From the NCBI GenBank assembly GCA_963277665.1, contig OY728120.1, positions 946,045,195-946,109,194 on the forward strand: a stretch of DNA of 64,000 nucleotides, read 5' to 3'. The notes below the pieces were generated by a model. The model had not been told where the DNA came from. It saw nothing but the letters and a program-made list of their open reading frames with translations, and ran no database searches. Made by a program: the position numbers and the translations under genes. Every line of letters begins with the position of its first letter. Position 1 is the first letter of the stretch. This DNA is from Viscum album. Taxonomy: Eukaryota > Streptophyta > Magnoliopsida > Santalales > Viscaceae. This document shows, in pieces, positions 61,929 through 64,000 of this stretch.

Positions 61929-63517
61929 GTTGGGGAGTTCAAGTCGAGCTATCGACCTTAAACAAAGCGCTGCACGGGAGGCAACCCGTGGTTTTCATCT
62001 TTGCAAATCATTTTTTTTAAAATAGGATTAATGAATCATTTTGATAAATAATAAAAAATAGTCTCTTGACCTGTTCTTCTATTATGAGTATGGATTGGTA
62101 TGAAAGGGGAGCACCATATTCATCTATGTCACGTGGTGTGATCCTTGAGTAATATCACACCCAGAAATTTAAAAATAAGACAATGTATCATCAATTTATT
62201 TTATTTTATATATATACTTATATTGTACTTATATATATATATATACTATTTTTTTTTTGTTTTTTTTCCCTTTTTCCACTAAGGGAACTCTGCAAGCGAC
62301 ATGAATATCAAAGGACTAAATTGGAGCAGCAAGAACTTCACCTTCAACCACCAGGTGATTTCATTCCATGACCCTCATTTTCAATTTTCTTTTTGAACTT
62401 TCATTCTCTACCTCTACACCTTCTAAATTTTCTTTTCTTCAAACACTAGGGACAGTGTTGTTTTAAGTTGGGGGGGAGATAAAATAAAAAATGCTTTTGT
62501 GTCCAAAAAAAAAATGACTGATTTGAAAAAAAAATTAAATGGAAGGAAAAATTCCTTTAACTTTAAACATGGTAATACACACTGCACACTTTGAAACTGA
62601 ATATCAAATAATTTAGCATAACCTGATTCTGATTTTAATCCTTGTATAATTTCATGAGCATTGATTTTGGAAAGTGTGGCTGTCCAATGTGATATTTCAT
62701 CGTTTATATTTTCATCCAAATAAAAAAAAGATCACAATGCACGTCCCTTGGATAGTGGGGTATTAGTTTGAGTTCATGGGGTCCCCTAAATAAATAGCAT
62801 AGGTTTGGCGATCATTTTAGTTTAATATGAGTATTCAAAAAAAGAATTATTAAAATTATTAAAAAAAAAATTTGTGCGTAGAGCAATGAAATGACCTAAT
62901 GTGTGGCTTTCGGCACTTGGGGATCGTGACTCCATAGTTGTCTAGCCCAGAGTTAGTAATTTTATCTCTATTTTTGGTAATTTGAATTTGTTTTTGACTG
63001 AGTTAACTCGAGATGATGCCCAAGTATGTGGGCTTCACTTGGTGCCCTAAGGTCTTTGAGCCTATGAGTCATCGGCAAAGTCTCGCTACAGGGGTTGACT
63101 CTTTTGAGTGCAACTTCAATTACCATGGCAAAATTGCAAAAACAAAAAAAAACAAAAAAAAAACAAAAAAATTATACAAAAAAAATGAATACTCATCTTA
63201 ATATTGAAATGTGATTCCACCTAGTGCTTCCATAATTTCCCCCTTGAATAAAGATGAACCCCCATGTCTATTGTGATGCACAACACATCCTCATACTTAA
63301 TTGATATTGGATGAAATATGGAAATGAATTTGAACAAAGGAATGAGCTTGGAATTGGGATCTGCTTATGAAAATATCTTGTATTAAAATATTTTGATGGG
63401 TTTCATGATTGTTTGGTATAAGGTTTTTTGGTGATCATTGTGTATTAAAATGTTTTTGAAAAGAGAATTCGAATTTCATATTGTTGAGATATATTTTGCT
63501 CGGGACTAGCAAAACTC
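61929..63517 (+). other. 3' non-coding region of the non-autonomous element
   Basis: It begins with TTAAACAAAGCGCTGCACGGG, where CACGGG-AGGCAA-CCCGTG (61973-61990) forms a perfect 6-bp hairpin. GGACAGTG...TTTAAGTTGGGGGGG at about 62450-62477 parallels the Athila 3' region. Long A-runs occur at about 62506 and 63138-63185. No credible gene. Confidence 0.7.
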
Positions 63518-63530
63518 AAGTTGGGGGGTG
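63518..63530 (+). other. Polypurine tract of the non-autonomous element
   Basis: AAGTTGGGGGGTG lies directly before the 3' LTR start TGATTAGCC. Confidence 0.8.
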
Positions 63531-64000
63531 TGATTAGCCAATAAATGAGGCTAATATTCATTGGTAATATATATAATATTCATGTTCTTTATTATTCATA
63601 AACACCATTTTAGTGCATTTTACACTTTGAACATCATTTCACATTATGATTGTAATACCTTCTTAAAATGCACTATTATGTGGTATATTTTTTAACATCA
63701 TTTAAATTACCAAATGATTCATCTGATTATACATATTTTAATTTGATAATTGATCTATACTCCAATATGAACATGTTTCATTCAGGGATCAATGGAGAAT
63801 TCATGGAGGCTGATGGAGATATTTGGCAATGAAATGAAGCAATTCTAGAGAAGGCAGATTGGACACCAGCCCACTGATGAGACTGTTGGGCCCAAAATAC
63901 AGGCCCAATTAATCCCACATTTCGTGGGATTCTAGAAGACATGTATAGGAACAAATCACTCTTCATGATCCAATGCTAAGTCAGCCTATATGGTGGTCAT
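63531..64000 (+). repeat. 3' LTR of the non-autonomous element (first 470 bp)
   Basis: It aligns with 58990-59459 and is cut by the end of the window. Confidence 0.92.

Larger units (their letters stand above)
58990..64000 (+). mobile_element. Non-autonomous LTR retrotransposon with one unknown ORF, right end outside window
   Basis: The 5' LTR (58990-60721) and the start of the 3' LTR (63531-64000) both begin TGATTAGCCA/C. Over the 470 bp that can be compared they differ at roughly 13 sites, so this is the youngest LTR element here. The internal region is only 2.8 kb and lacks protease, RT, RNase H and integrase. The tRNA-Asp primer site and a GGACAGTG...TTTAAGTTGGGGGG word tie it to Athila-type elements. 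Confidence 0.88.

Overview
The window is nuclear DNA from a flowering plant, and it is almost entirely nested transposable elements. The evidence is a chromodomain-carrying Ty3-gypsy element, an Athila-type Ty3-gypsy element primed by tRNA-Asp, a Ty1-copia remnant, CACTA-like elements with 3-bp target duplications, a Helitron with its 3' hairpin, Mutator-like transposase with a plant mobile domain (PMD) gene, and a tRNA-derived SINE. I see no intact single-copy host gene, rRNA, or functional tRNA. The species cannot be named from this sequence; a large, repeat-rich genome is likely.

Layout, left to right. (1) 1-10051: a minus-strand chromovirus (Tekay/Del-like) with ~2.7 kb LTRs, the left one cut by the window edge. 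Its gag-pol keeps one reading frame throughout but has stops and has lost the core of the reverse transcriptase. (2) 10055-29643: first copy of a long duplicated block. It holds a minus-strand PMD pseudogene tail (split by a small CACTA-like element), a decayed copia pol end, a 1.7-kb CACTA-like element, and a 9.5-kb Helitron with captured, tandemly duplicated sequence. (3) 29644-31065: AT-rich spacer. (4) 31066-57887: second copy of the block in the same order. It is expanded by a chromovirus-like LTR remnant (33509-35574), a 10.6-kb Athila element (37018-47594), and a 6.4-kb version of the same CACTA-like element. That version carries, between ~210-bp direct repeats, a 5'-truncated Mutator transposase, a SINE-like unit and a largely readable PMD gene. 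(5) 57888-58989: a Helitron 3' end with a doubled terminus, then a third copia fragment. (6) 58990-64000: a non-autonomous LTR element with a tRNA-Asp primer site and one ~368-codon ORF of unknown function. Its 3' LTR runs off the window.

How the parts relate. The two block copies act as filled and empty sites for each other. Copy 2 shows the uninterrupted target of the Helitron, and copy 1 shows the uninterrupted target of the Athila element and the short form of the CACTA-like element. The Athila element and the last element share a tRNA-Asp-type primer site, LTRs of ~1.73 kb, and a GGACA...TTTAAGT-G-run motif in the 3' non-coding region. This suggests, by inference, that the small element depends on Athila-type machinery. 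The PMD tail in the duplicated block and the PMD gene inside the large CACTA-like element share conserved protein motifs on opposite strands, so PMD sequences entered this locus at least twice.
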